Shown here: positions 26,648-35,041 of the stretch, in pieces
How the letters are laid out: the number at the start of each line of letters is the position of its first letter
Numbering within the stretch: the first letter of the stretch is position 1
From: Dehalococcoidales bacterium
Lineage (GTDB): Bacteria > Chloroflexota > Dehalococcoidia > Dehalococcoidales > UBA3254
NCBI GenBank assembly: GCA_016926695.1
Contig: JAFGOB010000150.1
Location: 8,936 to 72,935 of the forward strand
Direction of reading: 5' to 3'
DNA length: 64,000 nt
Position numbers and translations under genes: made by a program
The notes under the pieces: generated by a model
What the model was told of the DNA's origin: nothing
Databases searched by the model: none
What the model saw: the letters and a program-made list of their open reading frames with translations, nothing else

Positions 26648-27073
26648 TCAGTGCAGTTTCTCAGTGAGGCTGACCAGGTCTCCGGCCAGGTAGGTCTGTA
26701 CCGCTTCATCGATGTTTTCCAAGTCTGTAATAATCGCTTCAATTCCATTTTGCTGCATACTCTCGTAGGCTCCCCAGCCCATTCCACCGGCTATCAGTAC
26801 CTGGCAGTCACTGATACCGGCCAGTATAACTTTATGTTTGTCCATGGAAGCAGGATCCATACCGTGTTTCTGATCGGAAGAACCCTCCTTTCCGTCATGA
26901 CAGCCGTGTTCCTGGTGACATTGATGCCCTTCATGGCCCTGGTGACCTGCCTTGTCTCTCTGTTCTCGGTTGATTATTTTCCCGTTTTTGACAGAGATTA
27001 CCATATAATACGGCGCCCGCCCGAAATGCTGGCTGATGGTAGTCCCGTCTTCGGTAACTAAGGCTATTTTCAC
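26648..27073 (-). CDS. NifX/NifB-type dinitrogenase cofactor-domain protein with His-rich insert
   Basis: The protein has 141 residues from a GTG with GGAG nine bases before. It begins MKIALVTEDGTTISQHFGRA, the start of the NifX/MTH1175 fold that carries metal clusters, and continues with CQVLIAGGMGWGAYESM after the insert. Residues about 42-77 are packed with His (GHQGHEGHQCHQEHGCHDGK), an unusual insert that suggests Ni, Co or Zn handling. No nitrogenase genes are nearby, so a general metallocluster or metal-storage role is more likely than nitrogen fixation. Confidence 0.88.
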   Translation of the reverse strand: MKIALVTEDGTTISQHFGRAPYYMVISVKNGKIINREQRDKAGHQGHEGHQCHQEHGCHDGKEGSSDQKHGMDPASMDKHKVILAGISDCQVLIAGGMGWGAYESMQQNGIEAIITDLENIDEAVQTYLAGDLVSLTEKLH

Positions 27074-27401
27074 TGTCTTTTCTCCGTTTTTAATTAGTGT
27101 CGTTAGTGTAAAAAGGTCTATTATTCAATTGTGTCACCACTATGGGTGTCATGCTGGAGTGTAGCGAAGCATCTCAGGGTGGGGTGGATTTTGATTTTAA
27201 CACTTTTTTACACTCTGGTCATTAATAACTACCGCAAAATAATACGAACGCAATAAGCTTGAATACGGCTCCCTCTCCTTCTAATGCGGTGGCAGCCAAT
27301 TGTTGCCGTGCCTGATGGTAGAGAAGGCAGCGCCGGTATGCATCATGACAGAAATATTCTAATTTCCTGGTAGAGAACTTTTTATTATTATTATATTGGT
27401 T
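27074..27401. other. Intergenic region with inverted-repeat-flanked insert
   Basis: AGTGTAAAAA (27105-27114) and its exact complement (27205-27214) flank about 90 bp containing GTCATGCTGGAGTG and AGCGAAGCATCTC, a sequence style common in degenerate intergenic repeats of Chloroflexota. It looks like a small non-coding mobile or palindromic element. No gene is seen. Confidence 0.4.
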
Positions 27402-27635
27402 TTAGGCGCCATGTCCGCAGCAATGACCTGGCTCGGAGCATCCTTCACTCCTGCCGCAGCAGGTATGGCCCGGTTCCGGCTGCCTGCCTGAAGAAATAAC
27501 AGGAACAGACATCAGTTTTTTGAGATTAGGGCTTCCGCAGCTCTGACAGGTCAGGGTATTTACCTGGGACTGAGATACAATCCTGAACTCGGAACGCTCA
27601 CCGCACTCCTGGCATTTATACTCGTAAATCGGCAT
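27402..27635 (-). CDS. FmdB-type zinc-ribbon protein
   Basis: The protein has 77 residues from the ATG at 27633-27635 (AAGGAG upstream); the longer frame is rejected. It starts MPIYEYKCQECGE, the FmdB hallmark, with the second pair in TCQSCGSP. A Cys/His-rich tail (HTCCGRSEGC, HCCGHGA) is extra and may bind more metal. FmdB ribbons are regulatory or metal-delivery proteins first seen near formamidase and formate enzymes. Confidence 0.88.
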   Translation of the reverse strand: MPIYEYKCQECGERSEFRIVSQSQVNTLTCQSCGSPNLKKLMSVPVISSGRQPEPGHTCCGRSEGCSEPGHCCGHGA

Positions 27636-28074
27636 CTCTTCTCCTTTGTTTTCCCGAATCTGTATCCGGAAGAATTGTAGTTCACGTTTCTGACGATAAT
27701 ATTGATATTCATTTCTCAAGGGCCTTGATCCGGCGGCCTGAAGTTCAAGGGGTGAAGGAGGGACTCATTCTAACTCTTTCCAGGGTTATACAGGCCACTT
27801 TGAATCAGCAAATAAAGCGCGTACTGCCAATGTACAGTAACATTGAAAATAGGGCTACAGTTTTTTCCTGTTTTGAGAATTTGCTCATTAAAATAATAAC
27901 AGGCCGCTTTGTTTTTAGCAATGTGCCGGGTTTTCGCTTTAAATAGCGTTTTTATCCCCTCCGGCCTGAGATGCTGCGGCAACTTACGGTTGCCGCAGCA
28001 TTAAAACTTAAAAAAGCGCTGCCCATAAGCGGGCATCGATGTTCGAAAGGCCAACTGCCTTACCAGCGGGGGCG
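27636..28074. other. Intergenic region with palindromic repeat
   Basis: It lies between two same-strand FmdB genes. It holds the TGCGGCAAC palindrome (27971-28001). The short frames here lack ribosome-binding sites and look like chance. Confidence 0.5.
27971..28001. repeat. TGCGGCAAC palindromic repeat, copy 1
   Basis: ATGCTGCGGCAAC and its exact complement enclose the loop TTACG, giving a 13-bp stem. Related copies are at 29772-29802 and 48045-48082, all between genes. Confidence 0.75.
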
Positions 28075-28254
28075 TCAGCCGGTGCTCCCGGTGGAGCATG
28101 AACTGCCTGTATCTATACCGAAGGAAGAAAATACGCGATCAGGCGCATTTTCACCGCACTTCGGGCATGTGACGTTCCTCCTGTTATGGAAAAATCCGAG
28201 TTTAAGTTCAAATTTTTCTCCGCATTTCCGGCACTTGAATTCGTATACGGGCAT
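28075..28254 (-). CDS. FmdB-type zinc-ribbon protein
   Basis: The protein has 59 residues. I choose the ATG at 28252-28254 (GGAG eight bases upstream) over the GTG at 28261-28263, which overlaps the upstream stop. It begins MPVYEFKCRKCGEKFE, with the second pair in TCPKCGEN and a Ser/Gly-rich tail. It follows the ArsR gene with a 5-bp gap, so both are one operon, and ArsR may sense a metal this ribbon handles. Confidence 0.85.
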   Translation of the reverse strand: MPVYEFKCRKCGEKFELKLGFFHNRRNVTCPKCGENAPDRVFSSFGIDTGSSCSTGSTG

Positions 28255-28259
28255 AATGT

Positions 28260-28613
28260 TCACTCCCTCCCCTGTTCATTTTCCGCTTTCACCGCGGTCA
28301 ACATACGCCGTTTTTCCAATTGATCAGCCTGTACGGCTTTTAGTAGCTTGATAGCCTCAAATAATCTGGGGTCCGACAGTCTGTAATAGACCGTCGAGCC
28401 TTCCCTGCGGGCAATTACCAGCCCATGGTCCCTCATCATGGCCAGGTGTTTGGAGGTATTGGACTGATGCAGGTTTACCCTGTTGGCCAGTTCATTGACT
28501 GAAAGCTCTTTTCCGGCCAGCTCGTTTATTATCAGCAGCCTGCTGGCATCGGAGAGTGTTTTACAGAAGCCGGCATACAGGCGGTACGTTTCATTTGTTT
28601 CGTCAGTTTTCAC
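28260..28613 (-). CDS. ArsR-family transcriptional regulator
   Basis: The protein has 117 residues from a GTG. The winged helix is clear: LSDASRLLIINELAGKELSV, NELANRVNLHQSNTSKHLAM as the recognition helices and ARREGSTVYYRLSD as the wing. The usual arsenic motif CxCxxC is absent, so the inducer is unknown. AT-rich repeats upstream (TATAT-AAGC-ATATA near 28640-28653) may be its operator. It is the first gene of the minus-strand FmdB series. Confidence 0.9.
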   Translation of the reverse strand: MKTDETNETYRLYAGFCKTLSDASRLLIINELAGKELSVNELANRVNLHQSNTSKHLAMMRDHGLVIARREGSTVYYRLSDPRLFEAIKLLKAVQADQLEKRRMLTAVKAENEQGRE

Positions 28614-28840
28614 CGTTTTCCTGATATTACTATATTACTATATAAGCATATAACATTATTTTAAGAAATATGAGGGCAGAAGTCAATATGCCATCATGCC
28701 GTACGGGATAAACCGGGGAAATGGCGATGTATTCAACAGCAGCCCGGTTTATGCTATATTGGAAAAATGCCGGGCAGGATAACTGCGTCAACAGGCAAAA
28801 AGTTTGATAGATCGAGGCTGTAAGCCGGGGAGCATTGATT

Positions 28841-29431
28841 ATGGAAGAAAAAATCGTTTACTTCGAGGAACACGGGCCACAACATACGGAGGAAACCCTC
28901 AAGCTGGCTATTGAAAGGGCCAGGGCCAGGGGGATAAACAAGATGGTGCTGGCGTCAACACGGGGAGAAACCGCACGGGTTGCCGCGAGAATGCTGGCGG
29001 GTACCGGGATGAAAATGATCATAGTCCCGCACCAGTTCGGTTTCATACATACCGAGCAAAAATTCACCCCGGAGCTGGTCCGGGAAATGAACCATGAGGG
29101 TCATACCGTACATTTCGGCACGATGTTGTTTCACACGGAGAAGTTATACGGAAATAGTACCTCAACGGCCCTGGCCAATATGCTGAGAACATTCTGCCAG
29201 GGCATGAAGGTATGCGTCGAGATTGTCCTGATGGCGGCCGATGCCGGGCATGTCGCGATAGGAGAGCAGATTGTGGTGGTTGCCGGAACAGGACGCGGTG
29301 CGGATACGGCGGTATTGGCCCTGGGATCGACATCCACCCATCTGGGTGATTTGCATATTACCGAAATTATTTGCAAACCTCTTCAGACCAGGCAGGGTCC
29401 CCCTCCGCCGCCGCCGGAAGTTAAGGTGTAA
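28841..29431 (+). CDS. Pyruvate kinase alpha/beta-domain-like protein
   Basis: The protein has 196 residues from the ATG at 28841 (GGGGAG upstream); a TTG two codons earlier is possible. The whole protein matches the C-terminal alpha/beta domain of pyruvate kinase as a separate unit: ETLKLAIERARARGINKMVL, ASTRGETARVAARM and the later GEQIVVVAGTGRGADTA. The catalytic barrel is absent, so it cannot make pyruvate. Such solo domains occur in anaerobes and archaea and may sense a metabolite. No partner gene is adjacent. Confidence 0.85.
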   Translation: MEEKIVYFEEHGPQHTEETLKLAIERARARGINKMVLASTRGETARVAARMLAGTGMKMIIVPHQFGFIHTEQKFTPELVREMNHEGHTVHFGTMLFHTEKLYGNSTSTALANMLRTFCQGMKVCVEIVLMAADAGHVAIGEQIVVVAGTGRGADTAVLALGSTSTHLGDLHITEIICKPLQTRQGPPPPPPEVKV

Positions 29432-29771
29432 GGTACAAGATACAAGATATAAATAACGGTCAAGACAGGATTTTAAATCTCCATTCCTACCCTTGTGGGA
29501 GAGGATTAAGGGACACATAATATTTTTCACCCTCATCCATCTGAACCCTGTTCAGGCCTTCTCCCTTCAAGGGAGAAGAATGCTCTGGTGGAGGTGAAGC
29601 GGCAACACCTGCTTCTTCCCCCGTGACCTTTTGACGACACGGGGGAAGACGGGAGAAGGATTTTATTGAAATACAGCCGGCGAATTATTATACCAGCGTA
29701 GTGCGGAGTTGGAAGACCTAAACGCTGGCTGATATGATCGATGCCGGGTTCAATGTCTTACCGCCCTGATG

Positions 29772-29802
29772 ATGCTGCGGCAATCAGCGGTTGCCGCAGC
29801 AT
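29772..29802. repeat. TGCGGCAAC palindromic repeat, copy 2
   Basis: ATGCTGCGGCAA pairs with TTGCCGCAGCAT around a 7-base loop. It lies between converging genes and could end transcription from both sides. Confidence 0.7.
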
Positions 29803-29817
29803 GACAGAACATTTTAA

Positions 29818-29858
29818 GCTTCGTGCAATTTGCTTCAGTTATTTTTGCGTTTGTATTA
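29818..29858. repeat. 41-bp gene-end repeat, copy 1
   Basis: It matches 35001-35041 at 37 of 41 positions (GCTTCGTGC, TTTGCTTCA, TTATTTTTGCGTT, GTATTA). It begins 8 bp past the stop codon of the surface-protein gene. Confidence 0.7.
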
Positions 29859-29866
29859 GTAAGGCG

Positions 29867-32155
29867 TTATCTCCTTATCTTCTGTCTTCTGACAGCCAGG
29901 CCGGCCAGCGAAGCTGCGAAGAGCGCCAGCATGATCGATATGGACCAAAAAGAGAATCCGGGCACGTTACGGATACGGGCATCCGTAACGGCGGTTGCAG
30001 TATTATCGGATGCTGCGGGATCGCTCTGGTTGGCGATAACCACGGCGGTATTGACGATGCTGCCGGTTATACCTTGATCGATAGTAACCACCAGGGAGAG
30101 GCCGGCGGACTCGCCTGCGGCCAGGTCTCCGATCGTCCAGATACCGGAGCTGTAGAAGCCGGTGGTAGCGGTGGAGGAGTGATAGGTGGTGCCAGCCGGA
30201 ACAGTATCGGTAACCATCACGGCGGTGGCATGCGAAGGGCCGTTATTGGCAACAGTGAGGGTATAGGTCAGGTCGTCACCGGCGAATACCGTTTCTTCAG
30301 CGGTCTTGGTTACGGACAGGTCGGCCGAGGTATCGACCGTGGTCTGCGATGTTGACGAGTTATTCTCCGGATCGGAGTCGGGTGTAGCTGAAGACACGCC
30401 GGCTGTATTGGTGATGAGGGTGTCTTTTGGCGTGGCGGGACCGACGGCGCCACGGATCATTATTTCAAGGCTGCTGCCGGAAGGAAGCGTACCCAGGGAG
30501 TGGGGGCTTGACCAATCCGACCAGTTATTGCCCCCGTCGTCGGAGTATTGCGCGTCCTCCAACTGAACGGGGAGGTCGTCCGTCAGGACTGCGTCCACCG
30601 CCTCCGCAGGGCCGTGGTTGGCAACAGTGATGGTGTAGGTCAGGTTTTCGCCGGCGAGTACGGGGTCTGGACCGTCCGTCTTGGTGACTTCCAGGTCAGC
30701 CGGAGGGGGAAGGAATTCATCAGCGCCCATATCGGCCGTGGCCGTGGAATCCTGGTCGCCGTCGATGACGCGCGGGTCATCCTCGAAATCGATGGTAGGG
30801 ATATAAGGCGCACCATTATATCCGGCATCGATGCAGTAGGAGCCGGGCTGGAGGTGGAAATCGCCATTGGAGGGATCGACCAGCAGGGGGTCCTGGTCGA
30901 TATTTCCAGTACCGGTCGGATAGCCGCCATCGATATCACTGTAATTGACCGTGCAGTCGCCGAATATTTCGATATCGCTGTCCGCCCAGAGTATGCAGTT
31001 GGTGACCTGTGTCGATGAATCATCATTAAATATCCCATCGCCGTCGCCGCCGGCCGAGTTGCCGAAGAAAGTGCAGTTGGTTACTACCGACGAGGAAGAC
31101 ACACTGTACAACCCGCCGCCGTCGCCGACGACCGAGTTGCCGAAGAAGGTGCAGTTCCTCATGATCAAATCGCTATCAACATTGATTATCCCTCCGCCAC
31201 GGTCAGCCGAGTTTTCCTGGAAGGTGCAGCCGGATAAGGACGGAGAAGACCCATCATCGTTGTACATTCCGCCGCCGCTCTCAGCCGAGTTTTCCTGGAA
31301 GGTGCAGCCGGATAAGGACGGAGAAGACTCATAATAGTTTGACATTCCGCCGCCGCCATAAACAGCCGAGTTTTTCTGGAAGGTGCAGCCGGTCAGTTCC
31401 GCAGAAGAGTATTCGTTGTACATCCCTCCGCCCTCGCTGTAGCTGTTGGTGGTCGAATTATCGTAGAAAATACAGCCGGTCAGTTCCGGAGAAGAGTAAG
31501 AGTTTAACATTCCGCCGCCGTAATAAACAGCCGAGTTTTTCTCGAAGGTGCAGCCGGATAAGGACGGAGAAGACCTATCGTTTAACATCCCTCCGCCCCA
31601 GTCGGATGAGTTGTATGAGAAAGTGCAGTTGGTCATCGCCGGGGAGGAGCTCTCATTAAACACCCCGCCGCCGTCTTCAGCGGAACCATTGCTGACGATC
31701 AAGCCCTCGATGACGGCGGCGGGGGTCAACCCGGAGGTGTACATAACCCGGCTGAAGCAGTTCCCGTCGAGGGTGATATCCGGAACGTTATCGTTATCGA
31801 GGTCGCCGTCCAGCATGATGTCCCCGGTCAGACTAAAGGGATTATCGGGCAAGCCTATCTGGATGCTCAGCCCGGAAAGGGAGGCGTCGAAGGTGACTGT
31901 ATCACCGGCACTGGCATGGTGCAGGGCCTCGCGCAGAGACAGGCCGGAGCCGTCCGCCTGATCGGCAGCCAGGTCTCCATCGATAGAGGCGTCAGCGCCC
32001 GCATCCGAGGCGGTGTCCACAGTCAGCGTTTCGGCGGCTGAGACCGGCCGCCCGCCGGCGCTGAAGAAAATGAGGCCCAGCAGAATGATACCGGTGAGAA
32101 GTAAGAAGGGATAATACGGAATCTTCGGATGAATCGGTAAATAATCGTATCGCAT
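29867..32155 (-). CDS. Large surface protein: CSLREA/parallel beta-helix plus DUF11 repeats
   Basis: The protein has 762 residues from the ATG at 32153-32155 (GAGG upstream). A signal peptide ends near PVSAAE. A CSLREA-type segment (GLSLREALHHA) is next, then a right-handed beta-helix built from repeated units such as SPSLSGCTFQENSA and GGGMYN, then two DUF11 domains (ADLEVTKTDGPDPVLAGENL, ADLSVTKTAEETVFAGDDL). A C-terminal hydrophobic helix with an Arg-rich end (VRRQKIRR) anchors it, like a sorting signal without a clear LPXTG. It is probably displayed on the cell surface for binding or adhesion. The repeats are also visible as near-identical DNA at 31200-31570. Confidence 0.88.
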   Translation of the reverse strand: MRYDYLPIHPKIPYYPFLLLTGIILLGLIFFSAGGRPVSAAETLTVDTASDAGADASIDGDLAADQADGSGLSLREALHHASAGDTVTFDASLSGLSIQIGLPDNPFSLTGDIMLDGDLDNDNVPDITLDGNCFSRVMYTSGLTPAAVIEGLIVSNGSAEDGGGVFNESSSPAMTNCTFSYNSSDWGGGMLNDRSSPSLSGCTFEKNSAVYYGGGMLNSYSSPELTGCIFYDNSTTNSYSEGGGMYNEYSSAELTGCTFQKNSAVYGGGGMSNYYESSPSLSGCTFQENSAESGGGMYNDDGSSPSLSGCTFQENSADRGGGIINVDSDLIMRNCTFFGNSVVGDGGGLYSVSSSSVVTNCTFFGNSAGGDGDGIFNDDSSTQVTNCILWADSDIEIFGDCTVNYSDIDGGYPTGTGNIDQDPLLVDPSNGDFHLQPGSYCIDAGYNGAPYIPTIDFEDDPRVIDGDQDSTATADMGADEFLPPPADLEVTKTDGPDPVLAGENLTYTITVANHGPAEAVDAVLTDDLPVQLEDAQYSDDGGNNWSDWSSPHSLGTLPSGSSLEIMIRGAVGPATPKDTLITNTAGVSSATPDSDPENNSSTSQTTVDTSADLSVTKTAEETVFAGDDLTYTLTVANNGPSHATAVMVTDTVPAGTTYHSSTATTGFYSSGIWTIGDLAAGESAGLSLVVTIDQGITGSIVNTAVVIANQSDPAASDNTATAVTDARIRNVPGFSFWSISIMLALFAASLAGLAVRRQKIRR

Positions 32156-32486
32156 ACCGGAAGTCCTCTCTTGTGTAAAATATTTTTGTAAACGTTTGAT
32201 CACAAAAAACATTATAATAACTGAATGTTCAGGCATATTATAAAAGAAGTTTATGATAGATTACAATAGTCTGATGGAAGGAATTTAGCGGAAAATTTAG
32301 ATAATGAGGGTAAACAGTTCGGAGGGGTGAATGCAGCAGTAGCTGAGTGCTGAAATCAGCCTTTTGTTACTGAACGGGTGATATAAAAGACTGGAATACC
32401 AGGCAGCTTTACTAATATGATAACCTGTCATGAGTCAAAGACTGCTGGTCATGAAAAGGTTGACCGGTATGCGGCGAAAGCGGTTG

Positions 32487-33707
32487 TCATTCAATGTGCT
32501 CTGTTTGGCGTTGTTCCCTGCGTTTCCTGAGGAAAAGGAATAGTGGCAGGGCTGCCGCCGAGAGGCCGGCCCAGAAGAAGAAGGGCGCTGAAGGATGGAC
32601 GGCCTCCAGGCTGTTGCCCAGGGGGGGACAGAGAAAGCCGCCGGCCATACCGATGGAGCTCATCAGTCCGATGGCGGTCCCGCCGTATTTGCTGCCGATG
32701 CCTTCTATTTCCAGGATGACCACATTGGTGAGGGGCGTTGCCGCGCTTCTGGCGAAGGTGCAGACTACCATCAGTGCCCAGAGACCGCTGCCGCCGCTCA
32801 GCGGGGGTATGAGGGCCATGTTTACGACTGTAATAATCATAGCAGTGAAAAGCATACTCATATGGGCGTTCAGCCTGTTGGAAAGCAGTACCATGGGTAT
32901 TACGCCGAGGGTGGTGGCGCCACTGAAAACAGTGGTGACGCCGTCCGCCATGGCGGGGTCCCAGCCGATATTGCGCAGGTAATACGGAAGATAGCCCGCC
33001 ATCCCCATGTTCGTTCCAAACAGGGCGAAAGCGATCAATCCGATGATCCATACTTCCTTGATCCTGATCACCCTTGATATAGCCTCGCGGAAGGGTACCT
33101 GGGCGGGTGCGGACATGGTTTCGTTTTTCCTGGGCTCGCGGCCGGTAGTAAGCAACAGCAGACCGACCAGCACGCCCGGTATGCCTAGAACGAATAAAAC
33201 GTTGCGCCAGCCTCCCAGCAAGGGAGACAGGATGGTAGCGCTGGTCATGCTGGCGGTCATGGCCCCGATCGCCCAGGCGATGTTGAGCAGGGCATTGGTC
33301 AGGCCGAGCTGTTTCCTGTCAAACCAGAGAGCGGTAATTTTGGGGGTGACGCTGGGGGCCATGGCGGCCATCAGGCCGAACAGGAACATGGTGGACGCCA
33401 TGCCAGTGAAGTTATTGGAAAAGCCGCGCAGGGCGGAGAAAACGCCCGCCAGGATGCAGATAACGGTCAGAGTACGCTTGACCCCGAAGCGGTCAGCCAG
33501 CATCCCGGAGGGCAGTCCGACGAAAATGCCTGCCAGAGGGTCCATACCCCATATGGTCCCCAGTGATACCGCACTGAGGCCCAGATCAACAGAAATTTCC
33601 TTGAAAAGAACAGGCAGGCATAACCTTTCCAGACCGGTGACAATACCGTAGGACAACATCGTCAGGAAAAGTATGTACCATTTATAATCTATATTAAATA
33701 GTTTAAT
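32487..33707 (-). CDS. MFS transporter, apparent ATT start
   Basis: The protein has 406 residues if started at the ATT complementary to 33705-33707, or 390 from the first ATG (33657-33659). The ATG would remove most of helix 1. The upstream codons encode IDYKWYILFLTMLSYGIVTG, a normal MFS first helix, and a stop lies just two codons above the ATT. GGAG sits eight bases before the ATT. The MFS signature GMLADRFGVKR follows helix 2, and twelve helices are present. It resembles nitrate/oxalate-formate-type MFS carriers. The substrate is unknown. Confidence 0.88.
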   Translation of the reverse strand: MKLFNIDYKWYILFLTMLSYGIVTGLERLCLPVLFKEISVDLGLSAVSLGTIWGMDPLAGIFVGLPSGMLADRFGVKRTLTVICILAGVFSALRGFSNNFTGMASTMFLFGLMAAMAPSVTPKITALWFDRKQLGLTNALLNIAWAIGAMTASMTSATILSPLLGGWRNVLFVLGIPGVLVGLLLLTTGREPRKNETMSAPAQVPFREAISRVIRIKEVWIIGLIAFALFGTNMGMAGYLPYYLRNIGWDPAMADGVTTVFSGATTLGVIPMVLLSNRLNAHMSMLFTAMIITVVNMALIPPLSGGSGLWALMVVCTFARSAATPLTNVVILEIEGIGSKYGGTAIGLMSSIGMAGGFLCPPLGNSLEAVHPSAPFFFWAGLSAAALPLFLFLRKRREQRQTEHIE

Positions 33708-33762
33708 GGCTCACTCTCCGGAAAGGCGCGGACAGACTGAACTCCGCCCGCAGCCGGAACAC

Positions 33763-34866
33763 CTAAAGGTGCCTGAAGACCCTCCAGGCTTTCTCCTGCC
33801 CGTCATCTCCTATCAGGTGAGGTCTCAGCATGATCATATTATACCCGTTGACTGCCTGTAAGATCGGCTCATCGGCTTTCAGGCTGCCCGTGGTGAGGAG
33901 TTTGCGGGTAGGATGCACTACAGTGGCGACGCCTAAGGTATGCAGTAAATCAATGGAATCGCGGTTAAAGAGGAAGGAGTCGGTAGCCGCCGCGCAGTCC
34001 CTGAGCGATATATTAAACTCAGCCGCCCGTTCGCTGGCGAATTTAGCGGAGTCCTCGCGGTTGGTCTGCCCGCCGCACTGGGCCAGCAGGACCGCATCCC
34101 TGACAAAGGCGAAGGAGTTGGACTGTATGGCCTTAGCTCCTATCCATGCAATATAGGCGTCCTGAAGCTCACTACCGGTGGGCTTGCGATTGGAGAGGAC
34201 CTCCATGGCGTACCTGGCATTAAAGAAGGAGGTGCTGTCAACTGCGGTTATGACCGGTTTATTGCCGATGGTCCATTTCATGTTATAACCGAATACGCCG
34301 GAGTGTATTTTCTCCCAGGTATCCAGCGCCGCAACATCAACGATGCGCAGGTTTTTCATCACTTCGGAAAGCCTGGCGGCACAGCCTTCTTCGAAACCCG
34401 GCGCCGCCAGCACATCCAGCACGAATCTCTCCGTCCGGTTCTTTTCCACCAGGAAATCGGTGGTCTCACGGGTCAGACGGGATGAGACGGCCATGACACC
34501 GCCAAAAGGTGATTTGGGGTCGGTGTCCCAGGCAGCCAGCAGCGCCTCAAGCTGTTTGGTCCGGGCGGCGAAAATGGCGGGATTGGTGTGCTTATTGATC
34601 ACGATTACCTCGGTCCTTTGATCTCCCAGGAAGGCCATCGTGCGGCTGATCTCAACGGCTACCGCATATCCGTTGAGATCGATATGGTTGGTAAAACCCA
34701 TGCCGCGGCCTTCAATCAGTTCAACATAGGAATTGCCCGGTTCTCCGATAAAACCGGCCTGGTGAGGATTGTCCCCGTTTCTCATGGGGTTGAGGGTATA
34801 TGTCATCTCTTTCTGACTGCCGTCATCGTAAACGAGCATTATTTTCATTTCTTTCGGGTTGGCCAT
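33763..34866 (-). CDS. Stand-alone AICAR formyltransferase (PurH C-terminal type)
   Basis: The protein has 367 residues from the ATG at 34864-34866 (AGGAGG upstream). It matches the transformylase half of PurH: RNGDNPHQAGF, the catalytic Lys-His in VINKHTNPAIF, DPKSPFGGVMAV, QSNSFAFVRDAVLL and ATDSFLFNRDSIDLL. The IMP cyclohydrolase half is absent. It formylates AICAR with 10-formyl-THF in purine synthesis, so a separate cyclohydrolase must exist elsewhere. The MFS gene follows 55 bp downstream on the same strand. Confidence 0.88.
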   Translation of the reverse strand: MANPKEMKIMLVYDDGSQKEMTYTLNPMRNGDNPHQAGFIGEPGNSYVELIEGRGMGFTNHIDLNGYAVAVEISRTMAFLGDQRTEVIVINKHTNPAIFAARTKQLEALLAAWDTDPKSPFGGVMAVSSRLTRETTDFLVEKNRTERFVLDVLAAPGFEEGCAARLSEVMKNLRIVDVAALDTWEKIHSGVFGYNMKWTIGNKPVITAVDSTSFFNARYAMEVLSNRKPTGSELQDAYIAWIGAKAIQSNSFAFVRDAVLLAQCGGQTNREDSAKFASERAAEFNISLRDCAAATDSFLFNRDSIDLLHTLGVATVVHPTRKLLTTGSLKADEPILQAVNGYNMIMLRPHLIGDDGQEKAWRVFRHL

Positions 34867-35000
34867 GATGGTACCTCCTAATCGTAATAGCATTATTCAA
34901 CCGGGTGCTGAAAGCAGGAGACGAAGGGATGTCTTATATTTCTGCCCGCACTTATTTTATCACGGAGATCTCTATTAGTATAATTGACAGAAATTATGGT

Positions 35001-35041
35001 GCTTCGTGCTGTTTGCTTCAATTATTTTTGCGTTGGTATTA
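35001..35041. repeat. 41-bp gene-end repeat, copy 2
   Basis: It is the partner of 29818-29858. Here it includes the TAA stop of the glycosyltransferase gene, whose last codons also encode Arg-Arg. Confidence 0.7.

Larger units (their letters stand above)
29432..29866. other. Convergent intergenic region rich in repeats
   Basis: It lies between two converging genes. It contains a TACAAGATA low-complexity patch just after 29431, a CTTCTCCCTTCAAGGGAGAAG-like inverted repeat near 29560, the TGCGGCAAC palindrome (29772-29802) and the 41-bp 3'-end repeat (29818-29858). No gene is seen. Confidence 0.55.

Noticed and set aside
26648..27073. Nitrogen fixation locus suggested by the NifX-like gene
   Set aside because: No nifH, nifD, nifK or nifB is in the window. 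The family is widespread in anaerobes without nitrogenase.
27770..27982. 70-residue minus-strand ORF
   Set aside because: Starts inside the palindromic repeat and has no ribosome-binding site.
31200..31570. CRISPR-like regular repeats
   Set aside because: Repeats are in frame within the beta-helix protein and follow its structural period. Spacers are not unique and no cas genes are near.
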